Positions 11,501-22,215 of a stretch of DNA of 64,000 nucleotides are shown piece after piece. Under the pieces are notes generated by a model. That model searched no databases, was not told where the DNA came from, and worked only from the letters and a program-made list of their open reading frames with translations. Every line of letters begins with the position of its first letter. Within the stretch, counting starts at the first letter, position 1. The position numbers and the translations under genes were made by a program. The stretch spans positions 34,218-98,217 of the forward strand of contig JANDJZ010000148.1 of NCBI GenBank assembly GCA_027943245.1, written 5' to 3'. The stretch is from Acanthamoeba sp. SK_2022b. Lineage: Eukaryota > Discosea > Longamoebia > Acanthamoebidae.

Positions 11501-14500
11501 ACCTTTCTTATCGTTTTTCTTTTCGATGGCTTCCTGCTTGAGCTGCTGGATGTTGACCTGGCTGAGCTCTTCGCCCGTGCTTTGCTTCTCTTGCATGCGC
11601 GGGGCAGGCGGAGGGTCGTGCCTAGAATCGCAACGGAGAACAGCGAGCCAATGAGCATCATCCGTCTGACCACAGCGCGCAGTTTCTTCACTAGGGACGA
11701 ACCTGACGTAGCACAGGGCGAGGAAGGCAAGTGCGTTCCAGATGAACCAGTAGCATATGACACAAACCAAGAACACCCATTTGATCCACGAGTAGTCCCA
11801 CACATCGAACTGGTCCACGGCGTACTGCGTTCCGCTCTCGATCTGACACGCCTGGTTGCCTGTTGAGATACACACCCCAATTCCACCATGAGTGGGTGAG
11901 CGCCCAGTGGCACTGCCAGAATGGACGCATACCCGCAAACCCAGCAGGGTAGGGCAAGTTGAAGAGAGGATCGCTAGGCTCTGGTCTCAGCTCGTCAGGC
12001 GAGCACCAATAGGTCTGACCCCAGAACTCGTTGGCCACCAGGCCCTGGAAGCCGTAGATCTGGAGTGGGAGCCATGATTAATAATTGAGTAAACACGAGT
12101 GGGCTCGAACGAATTGTGGACGTCAGTATATACCGATGGGTTCATCCAGTAGTACCAGATCCACCAACCGGGTATCGCTGTCTGTTGTAGTTGCACAACG
12201 CACAGCGTAAGCAGTAAGAACATGTTGACCTTCTCCAGGTTGAAAATGGAGGTTCGCTTACTCGTGTGATGATGTAGCCTCCGAAGAGGATCGAAAGTGC
12301 GGTGAACACAGGAGATATGCCTTGGGCAGTGACCAAGTCGGGCGAAATGCACGCAATGAAGCGATTGAACGCGCGCGTCATCTTCACGTGACGAAGCAGA
12401 AAACAATCCGAATCGGTAAGTTACCCTCAGTGCTGCTGGATGGCGAGGTACTTGAGGAGCTAGACAGGAGGTAACGCACGAAGTAGTAGGCTCCGCAAAG
12501 GAGAACAAAGTAGATGAAGCGATCGCCGGCCGGGTTGAGACCCGTCAACCAATAGGTGATACAGCTGTAGATAAGCGTTTCGATCACCGTCATGGGGATC
12601 TGCGCGAGGCACGCAAGAACGAGGATCAGGTCTCCCGTGCACTAGCGCACAGAAGTCAAGGCGAGTGTGGCTTACCTCGGCAAGGATATTAGACAGGATG
12701 TAGGGTAGCGGCGAGTAGTATCGCGTGTCCCGTTGATAGTAGTAGACCGCTCGCTCGGCGATGATGGTGGGCAGCGCATTGAGCGAGGCGAAGGAGAAGT
12801 AGGCCATGACAGTGAATACCAGACCGAGCTTCGTGCGTGCGTCATCCTAATGATGCACAGGCACATCGATTAGGATCGCACATTGCAACAAAAGGACACA
12901 CGTGTGGGAATGCTTGGGTACCTGGTGGTTGCCGAGCCTCAGGAAGAGGGTACCGAGCACGAGCGAGAGGAACAGCGCGCTGACCACACGCGAGCGGTTC
13001 GTCTCCATGTCACGCCACTCCTTGGTGAAAGCTCGCTTGGTCAGGAGATAGAACTGCTTTAGGCCCGACGTCGGGTACTCGGGCTCGTTCGGACCCTCAG
13101 ACACCTGGGCGTCGCTGCCCGATGATGAGAGAGTGGCCTTCTCTATGTACTTGAGCGTGTTCTCGTAGTAGGCCGACTTGTGGTAGGCCTCGACGAACTC
13201 GTCCGACGTGAGCCAGTGCGAATCGTCCTGATAGCCCTGCTCCTCGTCAGAGACCTGGGCGTCTGGGCGGTATTTGCCCGGGTTGGCCACGAATCCCGCC
13301 CCGCTCTCGGCCACCTCCTCTGTATCGAGACACGAACACAACGATATGAGAGAGGCGACGACGAGTGGAATAAGAGCAAAATCGTACGTAGAAACTCGGC
13401 CGGGTTCGTGTTCTCGATCGGGCTGTAACCCAGGCTCGCAAAGTGATCAAGCGCTTCTTGTCTCGTGCCGAAGAAGGCCACCTTGCCATGAGTGAGAATA
13501 AGCACGTTGTCGAATAAGTTGAAGACCTCGTAGCTAGGCTGTAGCAGCGAGGCCAGCACGGTGGCCTTCATGTCCGCCAACAGGCGCACCGTGCGGAGCA
13601 CCTGGACATCAAAACGTAAAGTGTTGGTTATTGAAGATCGGTTGTCAGAGCCAAGCAACGTACGTCATAGGACGCAGAAGAATCGAGTCCGGTAGTTGGT
13701 TCGTCCATAAGAAAGATAGATGAGTCCTTGACAGCCTCGACACCGATGGTCACGCGCTTCTTCTCGCCGCCGGACACGCCGCGCAGCAGGGCATCACCGA
13801 CCACGGTGTTGGCTCGGTGGGAGAGGCCCAGCACCTGAAGCACCGTGTCCACGCGGCGCGCGCGCTCAGCGCGCTCGACCCACGGTGCCATCTGACAGTC
13901 GGCACTGAAGCGCAGCGTCTCCTTCACTGTCAATTGAGCTGAACGCAAGTTGAGAGTGAGAAAGAAAACGATAGCAGTGGGCGACTCAATAAAAATGGCA
14001 GGGCGATCAAACGCCAAAGAAAGTACCAATGTGTGTGTCTGCCTGAGGCACGAACGAGATAGAACGCTTGTAGTTGCCATGGCTCGGATCCTTGCCGTTG
14101 AAGAGGACCGTGCCCTTCTTGTCAACTCGTTTCAGATTGCCTGCCAGCAGTTTGAGCAGAGTGCTCTTCCCGCAGCCTTGGCCGTTGTGGACGACGGAGT
14201 TAGCCACACCTGAAGATTGTTGAATGCCGCGGGGGGGCGTACCTGGTGCTCCGAGAAGGAGTGTCATCTCTCCCGGCTTTAGGTAAAAATTGAGCTCATG
14301 AAGAAGATCCAGTTCCTCCTTCTTTTCCTTGGCTTTGGCCACTACATTGAGCTCGGTGGCTACTGTGAGCTGCTTCCGCCGCGGCGGAGGAGCCTTGACG
14401 GTGCAGGTGAGGTGAGACACCACGACTTCGATGGGACGGTAGTCCGGCGCACTGATCCGCTTCTGTTCACGCAGGTGATCTTTTAGGAGCACGGTATCAT

Positions 14501-14739
14501 TGCCTACGCGTATTCGCATCTGGTTGTCTTCCTCGTCGGGCTGATAGACGTTAAGAAGGATTGAAGTTTAGTACTTACTTTTCAGAGATCAAAGAACGAA
14601 CGAGGGAGCAGTGTACGTTGTCACTAACGGGCAGCGACAAAGCATCCTCGCTGTCGCCATCAACGACGCCTGAGGACGTCGAACTGCTTTCGTATTTATC
14701 ACGGAGGCTGGTACGCAAGTTCGCTCTTTCTTCCGTCAT
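8552..14739 (-). CDS. Full-size ABCG/PDR-type ABC transporter
   Basis: ATP-driven export pump of the plasma membrane, with the (nucleotide-binding, transmembrane) x2 order of the PDR/ABCG full-length group. First NBD: Walker [17 protein letters not shown] (split by an intron), signature [12 protein letters not shown], Walker [14 protein letters not shown]. The first membrane domain follows (MVERRAxYY-type motif seen as [19 protein letters not shown]). Second NBD: Walker [18 protein letters not shown], degenerate signature [14 protein letters not shown] as is usual in this group, Walker B AILFLDE-PTSGLDS split by an intron. The second membrane domain ends in [22 protein letters not shown] and stop. 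A start at 14739 gives an acidic Ser-rich leader ([20 protein letters not shown]); a donor at 14616 joins in frame to [13 protein letters not shown]. Roughly 20 small exons. Unlike fungal PDR pumps the first Walker A keeps its Lys. Substrate cannot be told from sequence. Confidence 0.92.
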
Positions 14740-15011
14740 GGTTGATGGAGTTGTGTTGGCTCGCCGGACAGCCCCTTTTTATACGCAATGTGGGTAAGTG
14801 CAACGCGAGTATCTTTTTTTTTCGATTGGTGCACTGGCCACCCAATGGGGATTTGTTGTAGTATGCTCGGGCCTCCGAAAACAACGAGCCGACACCGGGT
14901 CTGTACAACTGGAGATTATCAATGCTGGGCTCTTGGGTTCCAACACTTTTCTCGCAGTTCTTACCTGTCGCACAGAGGCACCAACCGACAAAGTTCGCCG
15001 TTGGCCTGGCA

Positions 15012-15371
15012 TCAGTCGGTGGAGCTGGCGCCGGTGGGTTTGTTGCTTTGGACTTTCTGGCGCGCCACCCAGGTGAGAAATGAGAAAAAAAAAAATGCAA
15101 ATTTCAAGTACTTGTGCATAATTAAAAATAGCGTGAATGAAAAAAGATTATGTGACATGGGTTGTGAACTTTGTGCCGTGGGTACCTCCGCATCTACCAC
15201 CCGTTTCAGCTGCAGCAGCACAGAAGGGGGCAGAGCGTCGAGATCTACATTAATGTCGTCCCCCCCAGCAGGAGCCATGTCGCGAGTGAGTATATCCACA
15301 ATCTCGGCGAGACGGTGCGGTGGCATGAGTTGTATGTCTTCGGCAAGCTGCTTCTTCTCAGCAAATGACAT
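15012..15371 (-). CDS. NET (BET extra-terminal) domain microprotein
   Basis: Exon 1 (15371-15186) encodes 62 residues beginning MSFAEKKQLAEDIQLMPPHR and continuing LAEIVDILTRD, INVDLDALPPSVLLQLKRVV. This is the NET domain pattern of BET bromodomain proteins (MSYxEKRQLSLDINxLP...VVxII...EIEIDFxxLxPxTLRELxxYV), a module that binds chromatin factors through short basic peptides. A donor GTACCC at 15185 joins in phase to an acceptor CAG before 15056, adding 14 residues (KVQSNKPTGASSTD) and a stop at 15014-15012. Total about 76 residues, with no bromodomain in the neighbourhood. An alternative joining frame would give a longer Pro/Ala tail. The gene lies head-to-tail upstream of the ABC transporter start, 272 bases away. 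Confidence 0.8.
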   Translation of the reverse strand: MSFAEKKQLAEDIQLMPPHRLAEIVDILTRDMAPAGGDDINVDLDALPPSVLLQLKRVVDAEVPTAQSSQPMSHNLFSFTLFLIMHKYLKFAFFFFSFLTWVARQKVQSNKPTGASSTD

Positions 15372-15694
15372 TGTGTTCAAGCCACAGAAATGTACTTTCA
15401 CTTTTTGTATTTATTTCTCTCCTTGTAGCTTCCCGTTAAAAAAAGAGGGAGGCGCGTCAGCATCAACGGAACGACAGGGCCCGGGCACACGATGCGACCA
15501 CAGCATCATCAACATCAAAGCTTTGTAACAAAGCCCAACGTTCAGAGAGGCTTTTTCAACATATGGGAAGTTGAGCGTTAGCTCAACAAAGTAAAGTGTT
15601 TCAATGGGAGCGACTAGGTGACATGGAAGGCGAGCTTGAAGGCGACTGGGTGGGCGACCGTGAAAATGTCCTGGTGGGCGATTGCGAGGGCGAC
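15372..15694. other. Intergenic with Ser-Pro repeat DNA
   Basis: Lies between the NET gene start and the stop of the S53 protease gene. The part from about 15600 to 15694 is built of degenerate TCGCCC-type hexamers on the minus strand that would read Ser-Pro-Ser-Gln-Ser-Pro in one frame, continuing the repeat of the protease tail beyond its stop codon. The remainder shows nothing beyond presumptive NET promoter. Confidence 0.5.
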
Positions 15695-18600
15695 CTAGCT
15701 GGTGTACGCGATTATCAAGGTAATTGCGACGGCGACCTTGAAGGAGTAGGGTATTGTGAGGATCGCGATTGCGTAGAGGAGGGCGATGGGAGAGTTGGCG
15801 AGCGGGCTCATGGAAGAGCTTGGTGAGGGCGAGTCGGTGTTCGTGGGCGGATTAGTGAGTGAATTAGAGGGCGAGGTCGTAGGAGAGTGCGTGTGCGAGC
15901 TAGTCGGTGAATTCGTAGGTGAATGCGAAGGTGAAGTAGTTGCACTGGATCGAGTGACCGACGGCGAAGGCGAAGGCGAAGGCGAAGGGGAGGGATCATC
16001 AAAATGGAGCAGGTAGTCGGCCATCATCCCGAAGTTAGGAACGCCTAGCTAGAATGTCCCGCCAATCCACCCACCAGGAGCATGTCAGGACACTATGGGC
16101 AAAGGTGTGCATGCGTGTGAAGGGGTGTCAAGAGGTACGCCGGTGGCGGCATCCCAGCCAGAAGTTGCTGCCCAGCCGTACTGGCACACGTAGCCCTTGG
16201 TAGCCTTGTTGTCACCCGAGATCACATCGGTGAATGCCGCTGGGCGTTCTGTGGCCATCTGATAAAGTACTGGGTTGAGGAAGCCCAGCTGCGACTTGCC
16301 TCTACTCACACGGGTCGCCCACCACGAGCGCACCCCAACCCACACACCCATGCACGAGGCGATGAGTCCCTCCGCTACACGTGTATCTGTCTGAGAGCGA
16401 TGTTGCGGCGCGGTGCGGTGTGAGGTGTGGGACAGGCGCGTACGCGCTGATGCGCATCCGGTTAATGAGCGTGATCATTCCGGCCAGAGTGGGCGTGCTT
16501 GCACTTGTGCCATCAAAGGAATACCACTGTTTGACGAGGGGAGGTCAATGCCCAGTCGGTCAGCATCGCACACATGAACAATGAAAAGTACTCATTGGAG
16601 TGCAGGCTTGCACAGGAATGAGTGAGTGATCATTGTGACGGTGGGGTGGGACAACGGCCAGCATGTCGCGTTGACGCTGTTGAGTATGTGTATGTGTGCG
16701 CAGGTGTGCACGTGTGGATGCTGATATTAGGTGGGATGCCCTACCGCCGGAGTGGAGTTGCCCGTAGTTCCTCCATACGAGACGGAATAAGCGTGGCCTA
16801 GCAAGCTGATGTCCGGATATCCCCTCCCTGAGAGCGCACCACAGGCACCGCGCCGTCATCACCACCATTCATCATAACCACCATAACACACGTTACGTGC
16901 ATACGTGAGGGTATATGGGTGCGGTGTACCGGTGGTGTTATAGACAGAGGTGGGCGGGAAGCCGAGACCGGTCTTGCTGAGGTAGGCGGCCACCTGTGTG
17001 CTCTGCCATGACGGGCGCGCGAAGATCGCTGAGAACCCGCCGCCGGACGTGATGGCGGAGAGGCCCTCGATCGTTCCCACCACGTCGATTCCTGTATGCA
17101 CGCACGTCATCACACCATTTGCACTACGCTTTAGCACGGCCTGGTGCATGCTGCGGCTGAGCTTCAGAAGTGGCGAGGTTACCTGCGGCCGGCCATTCGG
17201 TGGCGCCCACGGCGGTAGACCACACGCTGGTGGCCGTGTAGCTTTGGATCATCTTTGGCCAGCTGGCGGTGGTTTTCGAATGGTTTTTGAATTGCGTAGA
17301 GCCTACGGTGCCGTAGACAAACGACGAGCAGGTACAGGTTGAGTATAGCCACTCTAGACCTGCCGCGCGCACCATCCTCTCTTGTGAGTCACCTTTGCAT
17401 AGGCCAGTGCACGCGAGCGATGGAGGCTGCGGTGCCAACCGTATATGTCGACTTCGATGGCGGCATTGCAGCCGGACTGCTGGTTGAGGAAGGTGGTGAT
17501 CGTGTTGAGCTGTGCCGAAGTGAACTGGCCCGTGCTGGCTGTTTCGTAGCCCGCAGCAGAGACCAGAAGCGCCAGCATGGTTTTACACAAGTAGGAAGAG
17601 GAATAGCAACCTCGTGATGAAGCTGAATAACGGAGTGGAGTGATTGGGCAAGGGCTGTACTTGAGGGGAAGCTGCGCGTGCCGCTCGAATCGACAACCAA
17701 AATTTGTCCGCCTGCGGTGATGGTTACCATAACTCTAGGGGACGACTTGGAGTGGGTGAAGACAGCGTACAGGAGGTAGTTGTGTGAGCGCAGCCTCCGG
17801 GAAAGCAGTATTTGGACGTGTCCAGTGGACAGGCTTCGCTTCCGCCTGCAGAGCCACCATCACCTGCAGCATGTGCACAGAGTAACATAGGAGGACCTGA
17901 GCATACTCAACGACTACCGAAGAAAAAGAAGGATAGGTGACCTGAAGCAGCGAGCATCGAGATGCCTCGAGCGGCCACCTTAGCCAGCTGAGCATCAGTG
18001 CTCGCCGTGTCGCTCCACGACCCTCCTGTGCTCATCACTTCATCGGAGCCCCACGAGATAGAATACACCTGCATAGCCGTGCTAGATGAGTGAGTTAGAC
18101 GAAGAGTGACACGGACACGAACCATGGCGGGACTGGCTGCAGCTGCGACTTGCAGGGCCCAATAGTAGGTGGACAAGCCAGAATTGTCGTTAAGGTCGAA
18201 TTGATGGTTGGCATTGGGCGCCATGGCAGTGATGTACTGCGTATCCAAATCGCTCTCGCCTGCGCACGCGACGTGAGCTCGTCAGTCTGAGTTGACGCGT
18301 CCGCGCGTTGTGCTCGATAATTGGGTCATTGCCTGAGGCATAGCAGGTAGAGGAGGAGCAGGGAACGTTGGAACCGGTGCCACTGATGGTCGTCACAGTA
18401 GGCGTGGGTAGGCTGTAGTGTGTCGAAAAGGTCTGACCTCATGCAAAATCGGCAAATGTACAGTCAGTAGAACGAACGCCATGTAACTCAGCTATCTTTC
18501 GGCAAGCGAGCCTACCTGCAGGCCGCGAGCGGAATACAAGTCGTTGTACGATACCGCTGCCTGCACAGCAGATACGCGTGGAGATTGTTGGTCAGCCAGT

Positions 18601-19869
18601 CTCGGCAAACACATACCCACAGAGATAATTGTCAAGCCGTGGACGCACTTGTGATACAGAAGATGAGGCGAAGAGGGTCGACGAAACGTTATAACGCGTA
18701 CGGATATCGCTGGGGCCTACGCTCGACGACTGCCGACTGTTCATGCCCTAACAACTCGCCTAGGTGAATAGGTTTCTCTTAAACAGCCACTCACAAACAT
18801 GCAAGCAAGGGAAGCGCAGATGCGAGAACCACCCCCTCGGAATCAGAAGTCGGGGGCTACCTCCGTCTCGTCTTTGTGAGAGCGGCCGTGGGCGATAAAC
18901 TGGCGTGGAAAAGAGACGTCGGTCAAACCGACCAGGTTACGCACGTTGAGGCTCACGTTCAGGGACACCGTGGCGCCTGTGGGCCATTGGCATGCACCCG
19001 TGAGTTCCCATCATTCTCCCTCTCCCTTCTCTGCCTTCGTAGGTGGCGGGTAAAGTGCTTACTTCGGGCAAGTAGAGGGACTGTGCGGCCAGTGGCCAGG
19101 TGCGTGTACTCAGCGATCTCCGTGTCGAACAATTGTTCGCAGTTGGCCGCTGTAGTTCTTACCTGCTCCCGAGCGACGAACCATGCCGGTGACGCGGCGG
19201 GGAACGGTCCGTGCAAAAATGCGATTAGCCAGGAAGGAGAGACGGGAAGGTGATGGAAGACCGACCATGATCACATCGCCATAGGACTCAGTGGTCAAGG
19301 GTTGGTCGCTGTTGGCCATGCTCTCGCCGGCGAGCCATTGCAGCACGGCCTCCTCGACCTCTGGCGGGGCTGCCACCAGCTCCCTGCGAGCCTTGCAGCA
19401 TCCGTAAACAGCGAGTCAACAACTTCACCGGTGTCGGAGATAGGGACCTGAGTTGCTCGGCAGTGAGGAACTGGCCGTAGGAGGGTGACTTGGGGTTGGA
19501 CACCTCCTCGGCCACCTGCTGCGCGATGCCCCACTTGCCCGTCCTGCCGCAGCCCCACGCCACACGAACGTATCGTAAGTGCCTCAAGTGAATAAGAATC
19601 ACATAGAGGTTGGTGTTGAGGAGAGGTCAGCAGGAGAGATACTCGAGTTCGAGGAAGAAGGTGACTTGCTGGGTGGAGGCGGCTCGCTTCTGGCCCACAG
19701 ACCAACCGGACAGGAGAAGCGCGTGTGCGGGGATGGGCGCCTGGAGCTCGACCCTAAGCTCGCCGTAGGACAGTTGCTTGGACGTGGCGGTGGCAGCGTC
19801 CAAGAGCAAGCCGACGGTCAACGTGATCAAGAAGATGTCCAAGGCCTTTGTTATCGTTGTAGTCAGCAT
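15695..19869 (-). CDS. Secreted S53 (sedolisin/TPP1-like) protease with Ser/Pro stalk and hydrophobic tail
   Basis: Acid serine-carboxyl peptidase. A start at 19869 gives a signal peptide (MLTTTITKALDIFLITLTVG); an in-frame ATG at about 19908 is possible. The prodomain shows VAEEVSNPKSPSYGQFLTAE and PPEVEEAVLQWLAGE. Catalytic Glu and Asp sit in GESDLDTQ (codons 18257-18255 and 18245-18243), the core SISWG and RGISMLAASG follow, the oxyanion Asp is at 17861-17859 (SG-DGGS across an intron), and the nucleophile Ser is at 16505-16503 in DGTSASTPTLAG. The calcium site region reads FTDVISGDN, then GWDAATG-LGVPNFG across the last intron. About 15 exons. Between the oxyanion Asp and the VWSTAVGATEW segment there is extra sequence (about 17350-17735) not usual for the family. 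After the catalytic domain comes a Ser/Pro/Thr stalk (PSPSPSPSPSV onward) and a C-terminal hydrophobic stretch of about 26 residues ending IIAYTS, fitting a membrane or GPI anchor. Confidence 0.88.
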
Positions 19870-20321
19870 GGTCGGAGGGGTTGTTAACCTGAGCTGCTCC
19901 GACTTCATGCGCCGAGTGCCCGGCTTGCGGGCGCAACCTATTGACTTATTTGCGCCATGTTTTTCTTGTTTTCTCGCTGGTAGGAAAACGTCCGGCCAGC
20001 CAATGCGCACAATTTAAACCCGTGTAGGTAAGCGCCAGTTGTAACGCCAGTCGAGCTATCTTTCCCCTGTGTGGGCTGGTCAGCGTAGTCAAGGATACCC
20101 TGTCGACATCACCACCCCGGTTTCTTTTTTGATCTTCTACGTTTTCTAATGGCCTGCCAATTCGGCACAGCATCTGCCAGCACACCAACACCCTACTTTT
20201 GTTGTCCTGAAGGACCAAGCTTGTGGGTGAAGAGGATGGCGCAATGTTTGTTTGGCCTTGAGCCAGCCTTGCACTTGCTGGGTTCTTCTTGAGCAACAGC
20301 TCAAATACAACGCAGCTGCCG
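19870..20321. other. Intergenic, 5' of the S53 gene
   Basis: About 450 bases between the start of the protease gene and the stop of the Yippee gene, both on the minus strand. It should hold the protease promoter and the 3' end of the Yippee transcript. No gene, RNA motif or repeat was recognised. Confidence 0.4.
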
Positions 20322-20865
20322 CTACTGCACGTCGGTCTTCTTGGCGAGTTTGGCCTTTTCGAGGATAAACTTGCCCACTTTGTACTGCTGACTCTCCTCC
20401 ACCGCCTCCTCCTACAGAAACGTGAGGATAGACCGAGTGGGCGACACCCGCGCAGTGGCAAACGTACATATTTCCAACCAACAACGCTGTGGCAATCATT
20501 ACAGGATATGTCTGCCACGGTGTGGAGGCCTGTTAGAAGAATGCGGTCCTCTCGCGGCCCCAGGGAAACGTTCACCCTGCCATTTTGGAGAAGAATTATA
20601 TTTTTTTAATATTAAAAAATACAAACGCTCATTGCGAAAAATTAGGAATAATAAAGAACATACACAGAAGCGAAGAGGTAGGCCTGCCCGTGTCGTCCCT
20701 GAAAAGCCTGATGAAAAAGTGAGATTAATTTGCGCAAGGGATTTCTCGCCGGCGAAGGGTACGCACCTTGGACACGATTTCGTCACCACGAGCCAGATGC
20801 GAGTTACATTTGGAGCACGCGTAGACGATGTTACCCGACAGGTACGTCTTGAATACCTTTCCCAT
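20322..20865 (-). CDS. Yippee-like zinc-binding protein (YPEL family)
   Basis: Small protein of the Yippee fold, found in nucleus and centrosome-linked complexes in other eukaryotes. Four exons assemble in phase into 113 residues: [20 protein letters not shown] then [13 protein letters not shown] (20865-20767); [35 protein letters not shown] then [16 protein letters not shown]; and [20 protein letters not shown] then KLAKKTDVQ and stop. The two CxxC pairs (CSKC, CNDC) are the Zn ligands, and [18 protein letters not shown] and GWKY are hallmark segments. Length fits the family (about 110-120). The start is chosen by homology to MGKxFxxYL; an upstream in-frame extension has no start of its own with family support. 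Divergent from the ORF at 21106. Confidence 0.93.
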
Positions 20866-21105
20866 CTTGTTGCGTTTTCTTGTTTCCACGCTCTGGTTCG
20901 TTGCTTGTAGGGCGCTGCTAGGGCACCAGGGTCTCGAGACTCTGGCGCACTCACGAGGCACGAGCTGGAACCGACCAATTACCACGCCTAATTAATACGT
21001 AACTGCCGCGAGGCTACCACACTCTCGGGCGGTCTCGAGACCCTCCGGGCAGTAGTGCCGAGAGGCTGTGGAGGGTCTCGACCCAATATCAAGTAGGGTA
21101 AGGCC
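20866..21105. promoter_or_regulatory. Bidirectional promoter with TCTCGAGA palindromes
   Basis: The 240 bases between two divergent starts contain GTCTCGAGAC (20931-20940), GGTCTCGAGACC (21031-21042, a perfect 12-base palindrome) and the related GGGTCTCGACCC (21073-21084). The repeated core GGTCTCGA suggests a dimeric factor site. This is a sequence pattern only. Confidence 0.45.
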
Positions 21106-22071
21106 ATGCCATGCCTCAGAAACACAACAGCACCAGACCAACACAGCGCGCTAGTCATGGCTAGCGAGTACCAGCACACCACCGCTGAGGAGGGCGAGAT
21201 CAGCATCGACCTAGAGACGGAGCTCTTTGCCGAGCTGCGCACCATGATGACCTTAGAGGGACTGCAGACAAGCGCAGAGCCAGCCGATGTGGGCGTCGTG
21301 TCTTCTAGCCACGTTGACCTCTACGGCAGCCCTCGCAGCGCAGGTTCCTGTACTTCGGCCGAACTGGGGCCTTGTTCGTCATCCGAGCCTTGGACGGTGT
21401 CCGTGGACTCAACAACGGAAGCTCCAACGACCTTCTGCTCTCCGCCTCCAGGCGGAGACGAGCCAGACGCCCCGGCCCCGTCCATGGCACTCGAGCCTGT
21501 GTGGGTGTATCTGTTCACTCACATGCCCGAAAAGGCCAAACTCATCTGGGTCGTCCTCTTCACCCTCTGCCCTCATCCGCTCTCCTCCTTCGTCCTTCGC
21601 CTCGTCGACTGCGCCGGCAAGTGTCAAGACATCACTCTCCCCGCAAACCTCGAGCATTCGTGGACGACCACCACCGACGGGCCGCAGCAGCTTACAGGGG
21701 ATGAAGGCCAGCAGATTTCAATCGAGGGAGTGCACCAGTACAAGGTGGCCTTTGACTGCCCCAACCAGACCTTCGAGCGAGCCATCTTCCACGCGTACCT
21801 GATCAACGCTGAGTCCGGCATGACCATCGACTTGGGACCGCTCTCCGTCGTGACCACGGCCTCCCAGCGTCCGCGACTATCAACAAAGATCATGGAACGG
21901 AGCCCTTCGACAGAGCACAAGCGACTGGTGGTCAACTTCAAGCAGCACCCCCCGAGCAGGCGTCACCACCCCAACGGGAAGGGTGGGGGACAGCCCAGTA
22001 GGCGCGGTCTTCGATTCTTCCCTGACGAGTTGGCAAAGGCTGTGCCACTGCTTGCGCAGCTGCGAAGGTAA
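21106..22071 (+). CDS. Hypothetical protein, single exon
   Basis: An intronless frame of 321 residues starting MPCLRNTTAPDQHSALVMAS, a rarity here, where most genes are split. Residues 1-120 are acidic and rich in Ser/Thr/Pro. The middle (about 130-245) looks folded: EPVWVYLFTHMPEKAKLIWV, then RLVDCAGKCQDITLPANLEH, FDCPNQTFERAIFHAYLINA and IDLGPLSVVT. The C-terminus is basic (HPPSRRHHPNGKGGGQPSRR). No family was recognised. An internal Met (MASEYQ) could be the true start. The next gene begins 145 bases downstream, on the same strand. Confidence 0.6.
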   Translation: MPCLRNTTAPDQHSALVMASEYQHTTAEEGEISIDLETELFAELRTMMTLEGLQTSAEPADVGVVSSSHVDLYGSPRSAGSCTSAELGPCSSSEPWTVSVDSTTEAPTTFCSPPPGGDEPDAPAPSMALEPVWVYLFTHMPEKAKLIWVVLFTLCPHPLSSFVLRLVDCAGKCQDITLPANLEHSWTTTTDGPQQLTGDEGQQISIEGVHQYKVAFDCPNQTFERAIFHAYLINAESGMTIDLGPLSVVTTASQRPRLSTKIMERSPSTEHKRLVVNFKQHPPSRRHHPNGKGGGQPSRRGLRFFPDELAKAVPLLAQLRR

Positions 22072-22215
22072 GATGTTCAACATGAAGTGGAAGTGCGAAA
22101 GAATAAATAGAAGAAACTTTGCCTTCTTGTCGACATCATCGGAGTTAAAGTGTTCGGCGACAACGTTTTGCTGTCACCAATTCTTTTGCTTTCTAATTGT
22201 CCAGCAAATCAAAAG

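Noticed and set aside
15786..16016. Plus-strand frame rich in Glu-Gly-Glu
   Set aside because: It is antisense to the Ser/Pro stalk of the protease.
16741..16800. GGTTGNSTP as a protease active site with Ser changed to Thr
   Set aside because: The next exon contains the true DGTSASTP motif with Ser at 16505-16503, so the enzyme has its nucleophile.
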